Of a stretch of DNA of 64,000 bases, positions 38,130-48,350 are shown piece by piece (position 1 is the stretch's first letter; each line of letters opens with the position of its first letter). The DNA is taken from contig JACAXG010000008.1 of the NCBI GenBank assembly GCA_018881555.1, forward strand, positions 13,359,316-13,423,315. Direction: 5' to 3'. The notes beneath the pieces were generated by a model. The model saw nothing but the letters and a program-made list of their open reading frames with translations. It searched no databases and was not told the DNA's origin. The position numbers and the translations under genes are program-made. Source of the DNA: Amblyornis subalaris. Its lineage: Eukaryota; Chordata; Aves; Passeriformes; Ptilonorhynchidae.

Positions 38130-38220
38130 CCTGCCCGTGATCCCCGAGGGAAGCGGCGCACGGTGCCCGCACAATGCGGCAAGAGGGAGCCCACACCGAC
38201 CCTGCACCAGTCCGGCTGGG
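38130..38220. promoter_or_regulatory. small CpG cluster
   Basis: About ten CpGs fall in 90 bases ('gcggcgcacggtgcccgcac' and its neighbourhood). It is too short for a formal CpG island. It lies near the GATA-motif duplication at 38697 and the CpG-rich patch at 39530. Confidence 0.35.
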
Positions 38221-38696
38221 GAGGAGGGAGCAGGGCTCTCCAGCAGGCAGGAATGTAGGGAGGCAGGGCTGGAACACAGTGTGTTCCAGTAATTTGGGAT
38301 GACAGGGGAGACACGGCAGGTTATTATATCTAGCGCACATTGGAGCTTTGTTTTGTCTAACTTGAGCGATATTCTGGGGCTCAGAACTCTCGCCCCAAAG
38401 TCTGGGAGGAAGCGTGGGGGGAGAAGAAAAGGTAGCAAGGAGGAACAAAACCACTACTATATTCACACTGGCCCAACACACAGACCAGGCCACATTTGGG
38501 ACTGATTTAGAAAACTATTTGGCAGCATCTGTGGAAAAATGGAAGATCAAATGATACCTTTCTCTAATCTAGGTGATTTCTGCAAAGTTAAATATGAAGC
38601 ATCCCAATCAGCCACAGTGATAGCCCCTCTGCTCCTGAGCTCACATTGTCTCCATTTGATGTGTGTGCATGTGGATGTATACATCCATATCTAATA

Positions 38697-38743
38697 CTTA
38701 TCAGTTGGGCCTCAAAAAAGGCCCTTATCAGTAAGGCCTCAAA
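38697..38743. repeat. 27-bp-period tandem duplication with paired GATA cores
   Basis: cttatcagttgggcctcaaa (38697-38716) and cttatcagtaaggcctcaaa (38724-38743) match at 18 of 20 bases with a period of 27. Each unit starts with CTTATC, the reverse of GATAAG, so the duplication doubles a GATA-type core. Confidence 0.8.
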
Positions 38744-39115
38744 CATTTCACAGTGGAGATGGAAATCCTGTTTAGAATAATGTGAGCCTGCAGCAACAGG
38801 ATGGTTCTTTTAGTTACTGTTGGAGGCTCATTAGTGCTAGTCAATGGAACTCCCCATAAGCATCTGAAAAATACTTGGGTTAAAATAGGGATATCAGCCT
38901 TGACAGCTTAGTTAGAGATATAGCATCACTGAGGTCTTCTGTAGGATTGAGCAGAAGAACATCAGTAGAAGAGACAATTCCCCAAGTTCATTCCTCTCTC
39001 ACGTTGTGATGACTTTCAGTAAGTGAATATTCTCAAAGACAATTGCTCTGATATGAAAAGAACAGAGGACAGAGAAGTATTGCTGTCCCAGTACAGGACA
39101 GAGCTGTAGCCCGTG

Positions 39116-39211
39116 TGTTTTTATTAGAGCTGAGAGTTTAAGAAAAGAGCCCTGTAATGTGCATGTCCCCCTGGTGAGTTTATGCATGCTCCCACAGCTC
39201 TAATAAAAACA
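39116..39211. repeat. perfect 17-bp inverted repeat enclosing 62 bases
   Basis: tgtttttattagagctg (39116-39132) and cagctctaataaaaaca (39195-39211) are exact reverse complements. The outline TG...CA with 17-bp terminal inverted repeats and a total of 96 bp is that of a tiny fold-back or MITE-like element, or a stem-loop RNA. No clear target-site duplication is seen ('cccgtg' on the left, 'tactat' on the right). One G-T pair followed by two Watson-Crick pairs could extend the stem outward to 20. Confidence 0.85.
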
Positions 39212-39529
39212 TACTATGAAGGTAAATTAGGGCAGACGACTGCTTCTGTCAACACTGAGCAAACAGCATCTTTACGGTTTATGTGTGACTTAGAATTCAA
39301 GAATGCAGACTTTGTTTTTCATTGATGGGCTTGTTAAAGAAAATTCTTTGATAGTTCCAGAGGAAAAAGAAATTATATAGAAATGTGAAGTGATTAAAGC
39401 AAAGAAAGAACCTTGACATCAGACGGGAGCTTGTTTGATTAAGTCACTCTATAGACGAGAAATAATTAAAAATAAAGAAGACAGATGGAGGATGTCAGGT
39501 GCTTAAAACAACATCTCGAGTCTACCAGT

Positions 39530-39910
39530 GCAGTGTTCATGCGAGCCAAGGCTTCAGGCTCCACAGATGTCGAACGTGTCTTTTGGCTGGGGGTCTCGGC
39601 AGGATGAGGAGAGGCACCAGAGCTTGGTGCGAGCAGAACGGAGCTTGTACAAGGCTGACAGCAGCGAACAACATTTGCTGCTATTAAGAAGCGGAGAAGG
39701 AGCTCTGCCGACACTGTTCTGAGGCAGGCAGACAAGCTTGTCTCTAGTCTGGTTCCCCTTTGCTCCTCACCTGCTGCCGACGGCTCGGGCTGCCTGTGCN
39801 TTAATGAAGTGGTTATTGGCCTTAAGGAGCAACTTGCCCGAGTCCCAGGGGAGCTGCTCCCGCCTGCCTGGTGGCTGTGGTGCCGGTGCCAGCAGCCGGG
39901 CAGGTGGTGG
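39530..39910. promoter_or_regulatory. CpG-enriched patch, possible conserved element
   Basis: CpGs are scattered at raised density through this stretch, including 'ctgccgacggctcgggctgc' near 39775. GC content is above that of its surroundings but below a classic island. The low repetitiveness suggests an enhancer or promoter. There is no TATA box or clear exon. Confidence 0.3.
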
Positions 39911-41005
39911 CAGATCAAAAAGAAAAACTCCCACAGAGCTTCTGGGGATTTCCTCACTAATATGCTGATACATACATTAGCTGACTGACTGACACTGCCT
40001 AAATATTTGTCCTTTACTGCTATGTTTGGCTGTGATTTTACAGCAACTTTGGTGGTTTGTGATTTAGCCCACTTTATGCATGAGCTGTTTTGACTTTTGC
40101 TTGCTGCCCATCTGCTAACCACCACTGCAGATTACAAGGGCTGACATCAGGCCATTTCACCTGAGTTTTCTCTTTCTCAGTGAGAAACAAATGAGTTTTC
40201 ACCTCCCACCTAAGTGCTGCAGCCAGTAACAGAACACTAATGGACTTCGACAGAAACTAAGTCTGCACTCCGATATTTGCCCTGTACCACACAGTATATT
40301 AGTCCAGAAGCAGGAAGGAGTTCTCAGTGTCTGCACATCTCTCCAGAAGGTATTTGCATGTTGGCTAAATTCCTACTGAACGGGGAAGCCTGGAAATGAC
40401 ACAAATAAGCTACTGTTTCCCAGCCAGGACCAGGTTCAGGATATAGCCAGAGCCAAGGGTTGCTCCCTAAAAGACCGAGACAGACGAAGACTGTTAGAGG
40501 GAAACAAACCAGAAATATGTGTCATTTCACTGTGGTCACTCAAACACTTGATGTTTAATCAGGAAAGACAGACAGTTACCATGACTGTTCAGGTGATCCT
40601 GGAAATACGCATAATTTAAGTACATTCTCCAATCTACATTTGTCCTCCTACATAAAACGACACAGGTAACTTCCTTTTTTTAAAGTCAACTCAATTGGAT
40701 CATGAATGGTGTTTAACTGCAGTGATAAATACAGATGGTTTAGGAATTCAATTATATTTAAGTTCTTCTCTAATAAAGCTAGAACAGCTGGTTGCCAGAT
40801 CCTCAGAGTGCTTCAACTTTGTCAGGAGCATCCACTATATTTTAAAACCATCTCTTGACCCTACAGAGGAGGTCAATGTTTCTCCTGGCAGCCCACTAGT
40901 TATTTTTTAAGTGTCTTGATTTTTTTTCTGTGGCGTAATGCAATTTTACTCATTATCACTACAGATGTCAGACCAAGACTAGCGAGATTACAGCAGTAGC
41001 TGGAG

Positions 41006-41024
41006 CATATGGTTGAGTCATATG
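41006..41024 (+). promoter_or_regulatory. composite site: AP-1 core between two CATATG boxes
   Basis: CATATG at 41006-41011, TGAGTCA (consensus AP-1) at 41014-41020 and CATATG at 41019-41024 overlap in 19 bases. The region 40960-41150 around it has the complex, non-repetitive look of a conserved non-coding element and includes 'ttgacgttggcccatt'. Function is inferred from motif identity only. Confidence 0.3.
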
Positions 41025-43893
41025 AATAATAATCATAAATCCTTTTTGACGTTGGCCCATTATTACATCCTGATCATGTCCCCTTGGAATCTCTTGTTTG
41101 GTGTAATGTTTAAGTCATTATAAGGTATCTCTGGAGGTCTAGATTTATAGAGCTCTCTATTGGAGAAACACGGTATTAGCAGTATGTTTATTCAAACATA
41201 AAACACATGAATATTATATACCAATATATCTACATGGAATGTTTATGGAGGCATACAGGAGAAGCAATTAAGGACTGGCAGTCACTAAAAGAAATGTTTC
41301 TGATGACATCTTAAAATCACAGTGTAAGTCAGGATGACAGAGATGTCTGAATTTATGTTGCTAAAAAAGAAAACGAAGTATATGCATATAAAGAAAAGCA
41401 GCNTCTAGCATGCCCCACCCCAGCCCAGATGTAAGGGGGATGCCCTAAAACTGAGACTTTTTGATTAAGAAGGACCTGATCTTCGCTTAGATACCATGTA
41501 ATGGACAGTCCAAATATTTGCAGGTTAAATCCAACACAATTCTATTAAGCGAGCATCATCAGTGGTGCCATTGACTAAAACCTGTTGAAAATTACTTCAC
41601 TTTTGATACAAGCCATTTCCTCAGTCCGGGCAGATTTCTTTTTAGCAATACTCTGCACCCATCTGTGCCCCCTGTATTTGAAAGCCCCTGTAGCTGAGCC
41701 TGTCTCAGGGGGATGCACAGGCAGCCCCCCGAGGTGCACCCTCTTTGCTCTCCTCCCCACTGTCTCTTTTCCTCCCCTTTTGCCCTGCTCTTCTGCTGCT
41801 GGTCTGTTACTAAAGAAGGGGAATATTTACAGGAAATTCATATTGTTCCAGAACTATTCAGCCTCATTTTACAGTGGTTCCTCCTTTTTTCACCTAAGCC
41901 CCTATGCTGAGTGTACCAGCAGGAGCACTCATTTATTTTAGGCTGCCCCTCAAACACTCCTTACCCCAAGTTTTTGTGCAGACTGGCAGTTTTCTCTGTT
42001 AGAGAGCCCAGTGGCTAAACCCCAACTGCCTCCCTGCACAGGCATTTTCTGCCTGTGCTCAGCACCCACCTGGACCCTTCCTGCACAGCCCAGGAGGGAA
42101 AGGACTGCACGAACGGGCTCGATGTGTTCCGCAGGTGGAGCCTGATGAGATGGTGGCCTCACAAGTGGCAGAGGTAGCCTACATCTTGATTTGAAAGGGT
42201 TTCAGTTGGAAAGGACCCCGTTTTTGTTTCAAATACAAAAGCAATAGACAGAATAAAATGAATCTAAACATGAAAATACGATAGGAGCCAATCTCCAATC
42301 TCCAGGTCTGACCAGCTGTCCTGCCCTTGACTGGAAGATAAACCAGCTTNGTACAGTTGTGGTCATTAAACACAACAAGGCAAAGACCTGAGAGCTTAAA
42401 ATGATTCAACGTATTTCAGTTGAAAAAACAGCCATGCTCTTGAATTAAGTGCAGGAGTGTTGTGGGTTTATTTTTTCTGTCTTTTTTTTGTAAATGGAAT
42501 AATTTTTATATTGGCAAGTGTTTCCCAAGAGTCAGCATGCTCCATTTTTGTTTCTTGCTAATAAGTGAAATATTCAGGTATTTGCCAATTAACAGGGCTT
42601 TTGAAACTGCTTCCTTTTTGAAGAAACGAAGCAGATTGCAATACACAGAAGTTATCCAAGAGGATACTCCAGACAGATGCACCAGAGATGACATCTCTCT
42701 TGTCATCAGTAAAAATGATACAGAGCATATTGCTAAGTTATTCAGCAATTTCCAAAGAATCCTCTTTAGTGCACAATAAGAAACAGATCTTGGTTGTCTT
42801 TTCATGGATGTCAGACTTAAACAAAAACACAGAACACACTTGCACGCATTGGTGTGAAAGGGGACTTTCAAGTACAGGCCTATTAACTGAAACATTCTGC
42901 TATAAGATATCAAAAGACTGCCTATTTGCCACAAACTGCACAAAGTTATACTCATTTTTCTTAGTGGCAGTAAGTGGTTTTAATGCAAGTAATGGAATCT
43001 AAAACCAGAAAGTCCTTATTACAATTCAGAGTGCCCTTTGTCCTTTGATAATGAACACCATATTAGTGTCTTGAAGAAAAACCAAAACCTTAAAACAGGG
43101 TATGTTGTTTCAGCATTTAGAACTAAGTGACCAAAATTTTACTACTGGAAGTTGATTGTATTTAATTGCAAATAGACAAAAATCTAAAAACAAGTTCCAA
43201 ACTCTCAGTTATGTCAGCAGTAAGAATGAAATGAAGATGGACAAACATACTATAAATTAAAAAAATATGCCAAAAAGTGATAACCTTTGTAAAAAAAGAA
43301 AATCCTGTGTTGACATTGGGTATAAAACTCTTATATTTGCTGCACTAGAAAAAGACAGTAGGGAAAGGAAGGAAGCGAAAGGTAAGGCCAGGCTAAGCAG
43401 AGCAGTGTAATGCATGAAATACATCCAAGGGGCTGCTGGAAACAAATGTGTTCCAATTTTAATTACTCTTGCCATAAAACTTGGTTATTAACATGAGAGC
43501 AAAATCTTAAAATTAAAAAAAAATATTCAGCTACAAATGCTGAACAGAGAAATTCCATTTTTGGCATGGGTAAAATTCATTATCATAATCAAACAGGGCA
43601 GTATTTATTTATACAACATGTATGCTGTTCAATAAAACCTAAAAAAACGTTTGTATCTGAAATGTAACATGAAGGTTTAAAGCACATTTCGCACGTAAAC
43701 AAGCTCTGTGATACATGAAAAACAGAAGGGTTACAAATTTTCCCTCCCACCAAATCAATGGATAAGGAGTACTCCTTCGATCAGAAATTTCGGTTAAATG
43801 ATGTCTCTATTTGCAATCTATTTACACCAGACGTGCCTGGGCCTTTTCTCTCTCTCTGTCTCTGCCCTTTCCTTAATATTTGGTTTCTGGCAG

Positions 43894-44193
43894 GTCAGTA
43901 GAAGTCCCTGGTGTACCAAACTGCTGATGCCTGGCAGGAAACAAAGCAACCGGGATTGCTCATGCTCCTTGGATGGAAATATGGAAATACGGTGCACAAG
44001 GATCCAAAGTGAAAAGGGAGACATGAACCCGAATTCCACAAGTCTCCTCAGAAGTCTCTGGATGACTTTTAAGGGTCCACAAAAGATGGTGAAGTGGAGC
44101 AAATCCACTATCTGCTGCTGGGGACCACTTAAAAGAAGTCCGAAGACTTCAGAGCTGTTGTGGGGAAACATCTTTTTTCTCCCAGAATTTTGA
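43894..44193 (+). other. candidate terminal exon, 99 codons open
   Basis: A long pyrimidine tract followed by 'ggtttctggcag' (AG at 43892-43893) precedes a frame open from the first base to TGA at 44191-44193. It reads VSRSPWCTKLLMPGR, then a Cys-containing stretch DCSCSLDGNMEIRC that is loosely reminiscent of cysteine-rich extracellular modules, then a basic tail. I cannot assign a family. The minus strand is also open for 117 codons here, which argues that the open length may be compositional. ATTAAA followed by As at 44283 could act as a poly(A) signal. Confidence 0.25.
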
Positions 44194-44908
44194 TTTTGTG
44201 TAAAAGTTGAAAAATGCTGTGGTTTATTGCAGATCAGAATGAGTTAGCATTTGTTAAGAATTTGGCATTTTGAATACTAAGCATTAAAAAAAAAAGGAAA
44301 TTGTGAATACTGATTAGTTTAAGAAATGGAAAATGTGAATAGTGACCAATTCAAACTAGTTTCATATGAAAAGTCTGAGGTAGACTTAGCCTTGAAAGTA
44401 TATTCTCCCCTATTTTGTCTACTTTATTTATAAAACAGGAAAGTAAAAAGTTATTCAGTCCATTTTCAGATTACTGCAGTGCTGCATCATCTCACTGAAC
44501 AGGAAAGCTTCTCATTCACTGCTCTCGTGATTGAATTAACCCCCAAAGCATCCATCACCCAAAAAGCTGTCTACCAAAGGCTGCCAGAGGTGCAGAGAGG
44601 GATTGGAATGAAGCTGAAATCCCACTGTAGCACACAAAAGCCGTGCAGGGAGNGTTGCCACGGTCTTTGCCACCGTTTTCTAAAGGACTGAAGTTGCTAA
44701 GGAGAAACAGAGTGATTTTGGAAAAAAAATCCCATTTCATTGTGGTGAAGTCTCATTTGAATGCTCCCTGGATCATAGTTAAGCTTCCCATCAGCAATAC
44801 CCTGCTGTGGAGGATGACAGAGTTACGGGGAATAAATGTCACCGTTCCCTCAGGTTATCTGTGTGACACTGGAAGGAAGTCAAAGGAGGCTGCTGAGGCA
44901 GAAACACA

Positions 44909-44921
44909 CACACACGCACGG
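44909..44921. repeat. short (AC)n run
   Basis: About six AC units, continuing imperfectly into 'gcacg'. Confidence 0.7.
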
Positions 44922-45009
44922 GGGAAAAACTCCGACCTGGGCAGTGGAAGCCCACCTGGTGCCCTGCAGGCTGCTCAGGTTATCCCATCAAAGAGCACAA
45001 AGTTCGCAT

Positions 45010-45300
45010 CAGAGACAGACTGAAACATTTCCTGGCTCCGAGGGAGGAGAGCGGTGACAGAGGGGCAAGCAAGGGGCAGGGATCCCGTGGAAGCGCAGGC
45101 AGGAGGTGCAGGCAGGAGAGCAGCTCTCCCTAGTCAAGGGTGATGCTGGGGCCACCTGCCTGCCCCAGACAGCCCGAGTCCGAGCAGGAGAAAGCACTCC
45201 TTTCCCTGGAATGCTGTGCCCCTGCAGGCACACGCTGCTGCGGCTGGAGGACGTTCTCCCCTAGTCACTGCGAGCAGCTGCTGCCGCGGCTGTCAGAANA
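45010..45300. promoter_or_regulatory. GC-rich patch with scattered CpG
   Basis: The local GC content is well above the window average, with CpGs concentrated at 45225-45295 ('ctgctgccgcggctgtcag'). No TATA box, donor or exon is clear. It is a candidate regulatory patch only. Confidence 0.25.
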
Positions 45301-45840
45301 AATAGTGCTGGGAGGTGAACCTTTTGCATAAAAGTGAATAGTAAATTATGGGGGACAACCTGGAAAAAATGGACATAGGAGGAAGGAGCAGGAAGCCAAG
45401 TTATTACATCAGCTGTAACCCCAGCAATGAGGAGACAATTGGATGCAGCTTGCCGTTAATGACCAAAGCTGTCACATGTATAACAAAATGATATTTAGTG
45501 GAAGATACCACCATCTGGATTGCTGAAAATAATGTGTAAATCTCTGAAGATTTACAATTCAGAGGTAAAACAACGTTTATGAATGTCTATGAATTAAAGA
45601 GGGTCCTTGATTCTCCCAGCAATATGATGCCATCTTGCCATGACAGGGTTTTTAAGTGCTTGTATCATCTTCAGAATTATTCTTAATGGAGAATGTGCAC
45701 AAGCTCCCTGAAAAGATTATAGTATGTATAACCAATGGACAATAATAATGCCTGTAGGAANTAATATTTCTTTATAAGCAGTTGAAATATTTATTGCTAA
45801 TCAGCTATATTTGGCTTTACAGTAACTTGAAAGACAAGCC

Positions 45841-47800
45841 AGCTCTGTGCAGACACCAGTAAGGGTACGAGACTGCTTTCTTGTCATCAGCAAAGTGATA
45901 TACAGCAAGCTATTGGATAATTCAACTAGAAATGCTCAGAGATCACCTTTACAAAATATGAAACAGAACCTTGAGTCTTTCTTTGATGTTAAGGTTTTAC
46001 AGAGCAACAATAATGTGCTCTGGATGAAGAAGGACATTGCTTTGATAAAATATATGATATTCAGTCCTACATACCTTCTCAGCCTTGGAACACTGCATTC
46101 TCTTTACAAGACTTTTTTTTTTAGTGCTACAGACACTTCAGAAGAGCAAAAATGTGATGCATAATAAAGTTGTGACACACAGAATAGTAGTAAAAGACTA
46201 GTCCATATTTCCTGGCCCCAGCCAACTGACAGGGTTAAAAAGGTTAATACCCTGACACAGGACACCAGCAGCTACTGTTATATGGGGAAATCTTTTATTT
46301 TTTTTATGTTACTTGTCATAAGAAAAGGAAAAGAATATCTTAAAGATCTTTAACTCAAGCCAAACATCTTCAAACAAACTCAAAAAATCCAGATCTNATA
46401 GAATTATTATTTCTTTTTCTGTGTTGCTAAGCCCAGTGCTGATTGAAAATAATCTTCTAAAGCAACTATAAGATATTCTTGTATATTTTACATGATGGTA
46501 ATATAGTGCTGACTTTCTTTTAATGAAGTTTTAGATAGTAGATTTGTTTTCATGCACATGCTGGTTGAGAAATATGATTTCTTGCATAGTCATTTTTCTC
46601 CTTTAAAAAAAACCTTGGAAAAATTTAAAAAGGTCTAATGAAGTTCAGATTTAAATTTAAAATCTAGAATAAAAGTAAAAATTTATGTTTATGGTCCTAA
46701 CTTCTATTTAATTCAATGGGATTTAGGTGCATAAGTAATTTCATTACTCTTGAAGGGACTTACATTTATGTGTTCATAAATATTCCAAATTATCTACACA
46801 GAAAATAGCTTTATCTCTTCTCTTTTTTCAACATTATATAATATTAACTTTGTATAAACTTTGAAAGGTCCTAGTACGATTTGCTCTTTGTATGGAATAT
46901 TCAGTGAAATTTTCACTGGAAGTTATGAGCATTTGGCTTCGGAGACNCAGCATTTACAAGGATTCCTTTTCAAAGAGAAATTCCAGCCATTGGTCTGGTA
47001 ATGATATAGTCTTTATCTCCAAAAAACAGACTAAGAATATTTATGCTTGAGGAAAAGACCTGCCTGTGTAAAAGAATGCTCGGTTTTTCTGTATTCACAT
47101 TTATAGGATCTTTTGCAAGACACACTGGAATATTTTATTGGAGCTGGAAATAGAGCCATCAGAGCTGAGCTTGCTTGGCCGGTCCTCACTGCAGAAACAT
47201 CATTTATTATTATACCTATCCACAGAATTCTAGAAATGGTTTTTTAAAATGTTATTGGGTTGTTTACATTTGGTGGTTTTGTTCACTTCTGTTTTGCTTT
47301 TAATCAGTTTTAAGGCATCTGCGTTATCTGAAGGAAAACATTTACGTTTTGACAGTATTTTACAGAAAGCGTTTTTAACTTCTAATTCAGGTCTATTTAC
47401 GAGGGAAAACCTTTTATTTCTCATATGCTAAGGTGATATGAACTTCTAATGCGTGTCCTTGCACATATTTTACATTTGGTGAGAACCTTCGTATTATGCA
47501 GAGAACACTGTTATGTAACAACNCACTTGTTGCTTCACAACTCTGGCTCTGCAGCTCCCTGTACATCCTCCGACTGACAGAGAGATGCTCATGATGAGGG
47601 GGTAACTACCTCTCTCTGCTAATTTACTGTTCATGAGTGACATGCTTTCTTTCTCCAATAGTAAAGCAATAATTGCCAACCATTATTTCATCCTCAATGC
47701 TGTTTCTGTAAGAGATTGGGAGAAAAATCTCTAAGGAGTAGAATTAGGAAGAATCTGATCCAAAATTGCAAATAATTGAAAAGAAAGTGTCCCTGGCAGG
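45841..47800. other. gene-free stretch, AT-rich
   Basis: A plus-strand frame of 105 codons at 45847-46164 has no splice or family support. The rest is strongly AT-rich. The only recognisable item is the sauropsid repeat fragment at 46690. Confidence 0.5.
46690..46738 (+). repeat. fragment of ancient sauropsid repeat
   Basis: 'cctaacttctatttaattc', then 'aatgggatttaggtgcataag', follows the old reptile/bird repeat phrase 'taactcccattgacttcaatgggagttaggtgcctaag'. It is short and diverged. It belongs with the clearer copy at 59513. Confidence 0.5.
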
Positions 47801-47812
47801 AGACAAAATAAT

Positions 47813-47990
47813 GATTGGTGGGCTCNCAGCCTTTCCCCGGGGCAGGAGGCTAAGGGGAGCTGTGGTGCTAGCAGGGCGAGGGGTGGGAGCAGGGAAGGGG
47901 GGTGGGATGCCTGCAGGGAGCGGGACCCTCCGCCCGGAGCCGGCAGGATGGGCTGTTCGCAGCGCCGGGCTGGCCCGAGGGCAGAGCAGC
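47813..47990. promoter_or_regulatory. GC-rich promoter-like patch with inverted CCAAT box
   Basis: An abrupt change from AT-rich DNA to very GC-rich DNA has about a dozen CpGs in 160 bases. ATTGG, an inverted CCAAT core, lies at 47813-47817 just upstream, followed by G-rich SP1-like tracts ('gaagggggg' type). It is slightly short for a formal CpG island. The stretch that follows (47990-48350) is complex and non-repetitive. No first-exon donor stands out. Confidence 0.35.
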
Positions 47991-48281
47991 CCTGTTTGCA
48001 CAACTCTTCCTCTCAGCTAAGAAATCTGCCTGACCCAAGATCTCGGGATCCACGGCAAAGATAATCCTCAGACCAAATAAGCGACCACGGCTAATTGGGA
48101 TTTGACAATGCAGCGTTATTCACCTCAAGCATAAATTATAAACATCGTATATTTATTCTGACTTGTCCCTCCAGCACAGTTCAAGATACTGAGATCCTGG
48201 GAGCAGCTTCTGTGCGACTGAGCTAACTATAGCACAGTCCTTGCTAATGATGCGGAAACCAACCTGAACAGAAATCAAGAA

Positions 48282-48300
48282 CAGCTTAAGCTTTAAGCTG
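48282..48300. repeat. 8-bp inverted repeat, 3-base loop
   Basis: cagcttaa and ttaagctg flank gct, giving a compact hairpin. It sits in the non-repetitive stretch downstream of the GC-rich patch at 47813. Confidence 0.75.
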
Positions 48301-48350
48301 ACACTCCAGCCAAGCCAAATATTTTCAGCTGTACGTAGCTACATTGCTGC

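Larger units (their letters stand above)
37760..43893. other. no firm gene; CpG clusters and structured elements
   Basis: No exon is firmly supported between the candidate exon and the next block. A 204-codon minus-strand frame (37879-38493) starts with a hydrophobic stretch, but it lies in locally GC-rich DNA and shows no family. A 219-codon minus frame at 39466-40125 is the same case. An acceptor ('gttttctctttctcag', AG at 40179-40180) is followed in the matching phase by 16 codons and a stop, so it could end the 34-38 kb unit. That step is speculative. Repeats and motifs in this part are listed separately. Confidence 0.45.
44194..45840. other. gene-free stretch with GC-rich patch
   Basis: The stretch holds a 12-bp perfect palindrome, tttcatatgaaa, at 44360-44371 and an (AC)n run at 44909-44921. 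No exon is supported. Chance frames run across 44643-45331. Confidence 0.45.

Noticed and set aside
37879..38493. 204-codon minus-strand frame with a hydrophobic N-terminus resembling a signal peptide
   Set aside because: No family match. Overlapping open frames on both strands and local CpG richness explain it.
39466..40125. 219-codon minus-strand frame, the longest in the window
   Set aside because: GC-rich composition, frames also open on the other strand, no splice signals or family resemblance.
42462..42955. Overlapping frames of 105 (plus) and 149 (minus) codons
   Set aside because: No good splice sites bound either one, no family is recognised, and chance frames of this size are expected in 64 kb.
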